NCBI GenBank assembly: GCA_958298945.1
Contig: OY282610.1
Span: 25,940,233 to 26,004,232, forward strand
Reading direction: 5' to 3'
DNA length: 64,000 nt
Source: Atherix ibis
Taxonomy: Eukaryota > Arthropoda > Insecta > Diptera > Athericidae
This document shows, piece after piece, positions 63,235-64,000 of this stretch (its first letter is position 1; every line of letters starts with the position of its first letter). The notes beneath the pieces are model-generated. The model saw only the letters and a list, made by a program, of their open reading frames with translations, searched no databases and was not told the origin of the DNA. Both the position numbers and the translations under genes were made by a program.

Positions 63235-64000
63235 TCATTCAAGTTGGTTCAAACACAATTGGTCGAAAAATAAACTAATATCGTCGTCTTCAAAAGTTTC
63301 TCCAGAAGTATTTATCTGTTCTCGAACAGGTAATTCACGAACTGACATAATAGGCGGTTTTGTAGCGTAGAAATAGGTTACATTAGTTCCATAAAGCAAC
63401 TGATAAGACATTTCAGCATTAACATCGTCGTTAATTATCATATGGGATTTCTTGCCGAATTCATGTACCACATTAGAAGTTGAATCATATTTAATGGGTG
63501 GTTTTGAAGCGACAACATACCTGGTCATCGTTTGCGCGATCTCACCAGCAAATACATATATCTTGATAGCTTTTAATGCACCACGGCCTTGACTTGCATT
63601 GCTCGCCAAATTTTCTAATTCATCTTCATTTGGATCAACTGTTTCTTGCGAATCGGCCATTTCAGAGAACGTTAAGTCCTCAGAAAAGTAAAATAATTCG
63701 TCATGTACTTTTCTATTACCAGGAACGAATTGAGCTTGTCTAGCAACGTGTACATTGAGAATTTCTAAAAACTCTTTCAAATTCATAGTACCATAAGTTA
63801 AAGTATATGAAACATATTCCTTAGAGGGTTTATATAAAATTAAGCTTTTAAGAAAATCGTAATGTAAAATTTCACTAAACAAATGATTTGGCAAAATTAT
63901 AAATTTATCATCCTCTACAGGAATTTTAATATTTTTGTAGTTTTTCGACAAATCCGTTATAATTTTTGAATCTAATCTGATTTGATTGATATATTTGATG
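63235..64000 (-). CDS. Unrecognised protein, C-terminal part, 5' end beyond window
   Basis: One open frame runs from the right edge of the window to a stop at 63235-63237, more than 250 codons. The coding look is convincing: even amino-acid use, an acidic segment (ETVDPNEDELENLAS) and a balanced mix of hydrophobic and charged residues (DDKFIILPNHLFSEILHYDF, ALKAIKIYVFAGEIAQ). No signal peptide, transmembrane segment, cysteine pattern or catalytic motif stands out. No methionine precedes MNLKEFLEILNVHVAR in the visible frame, so the start codon or an upstream exon lies outside. Function unknown to me. It is divergent from nothing: it points the same way as ND-49, with about 430 bases between its stop and the ND-49 start. 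Confidence 0.7.
   Translation of the reverse strand, partial: IKYINQIRLDSKIITDLSKNYKNIKIPVEDDKFIILPNHLFSEILHYDFLKSLILYKPSKEYVSYTLTYGTMNLKEFLEILNVHVARQAQFVPGNRKVHDELFYFSEDLTFSEMADSQETVDPNEDELENLASNASQGRGALKAIKIYVFAGEIAQTMTRYVVASKPPIKYDSTSNVVHEFGKKSHMIINDDVNAEMSYQLLYGTNVTYFYATKPPIMSVRELPVREQINTSGETFEDDDISLFFDQLCLNQLE

Overview
The window looks like AT-rich insect nuclear DNA, most likely from a fly or gnat (Diptera). The grounds are an imaginal disc growth factor gene, a pickpocket-type sodium channel gene, a complex I 49 kDa subunit closely resembling the Drosophila protein as I remember it, A-rich start contexts, short phase-matched introns, and many R1, Jockey, mariner and Helitron remnants. 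Species was not determined. All exon models were read by eye from frame continuity and GT/GC-AG signals; no alignments were run.

Layout. 1-2.1 kb: 3' half of a LINE. 2.1-7.2 kb: AT-rich spacer. 7.2-16.8 kb: two tandem forkhead transcription factor genes on the + strand, with foldback elements and repeats between them. 17.5-18.6 kb: a 22-bp minisatellite. 20.3-21.4 kb: an ER-anchored E2 ubiquitin-conjugating enzyme (UBE2J2 type, - strand). 22.3-27.6 kb: miniature elements and LINE debris. 28.2-41.4 kb: an IDGF gene (- strand) whose first intron, about 11.9 kb, is packed with R1, Jockey, Helitron and mariner remnants and a satellite-like array. 42-55 kb: mariner wrecks, two further arrays in opposite orientation, and hAT-like ends. 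55.9-58.7 kb: a pickpocket DEG/ENaC channel with 8 exons. 59.3-60.3 kb: a mariner carrying a stolen piece of that channel gene. 60.6-62.8 kb: ND-49/NDUFS2 with 8 exons. 63.2-64.0 kb: the 3' end of an unrecognised gene running off the window.

How the genes relate. These are independent genes, not a pathway: nuclear regulation (forkhead pair), ER-associated degradation (E2), a secreted growth factor (IDGF), plasma-membrane Na+ conductance (ppk) and mitochondrial respiration (ND-49).

Most noteworthy. (1) The forkhead pair is about 99% identical over the C-terminal two thirds, yet the second copy has a rewritten DNA-recognition helix. This suggests gene conversion plus functional divergence. (2) Three mariner elements carry inserted filler DNA flanked by 21-35 bp duplications of host sequence. 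One filler is a 113-bp piece of the neighbouring pickpocket gene with 2 mismatches, and another matches a locus about 4 kb away. Several mariner rearrangements break at the same short motif. This looks like a locally templated break-repair signature.
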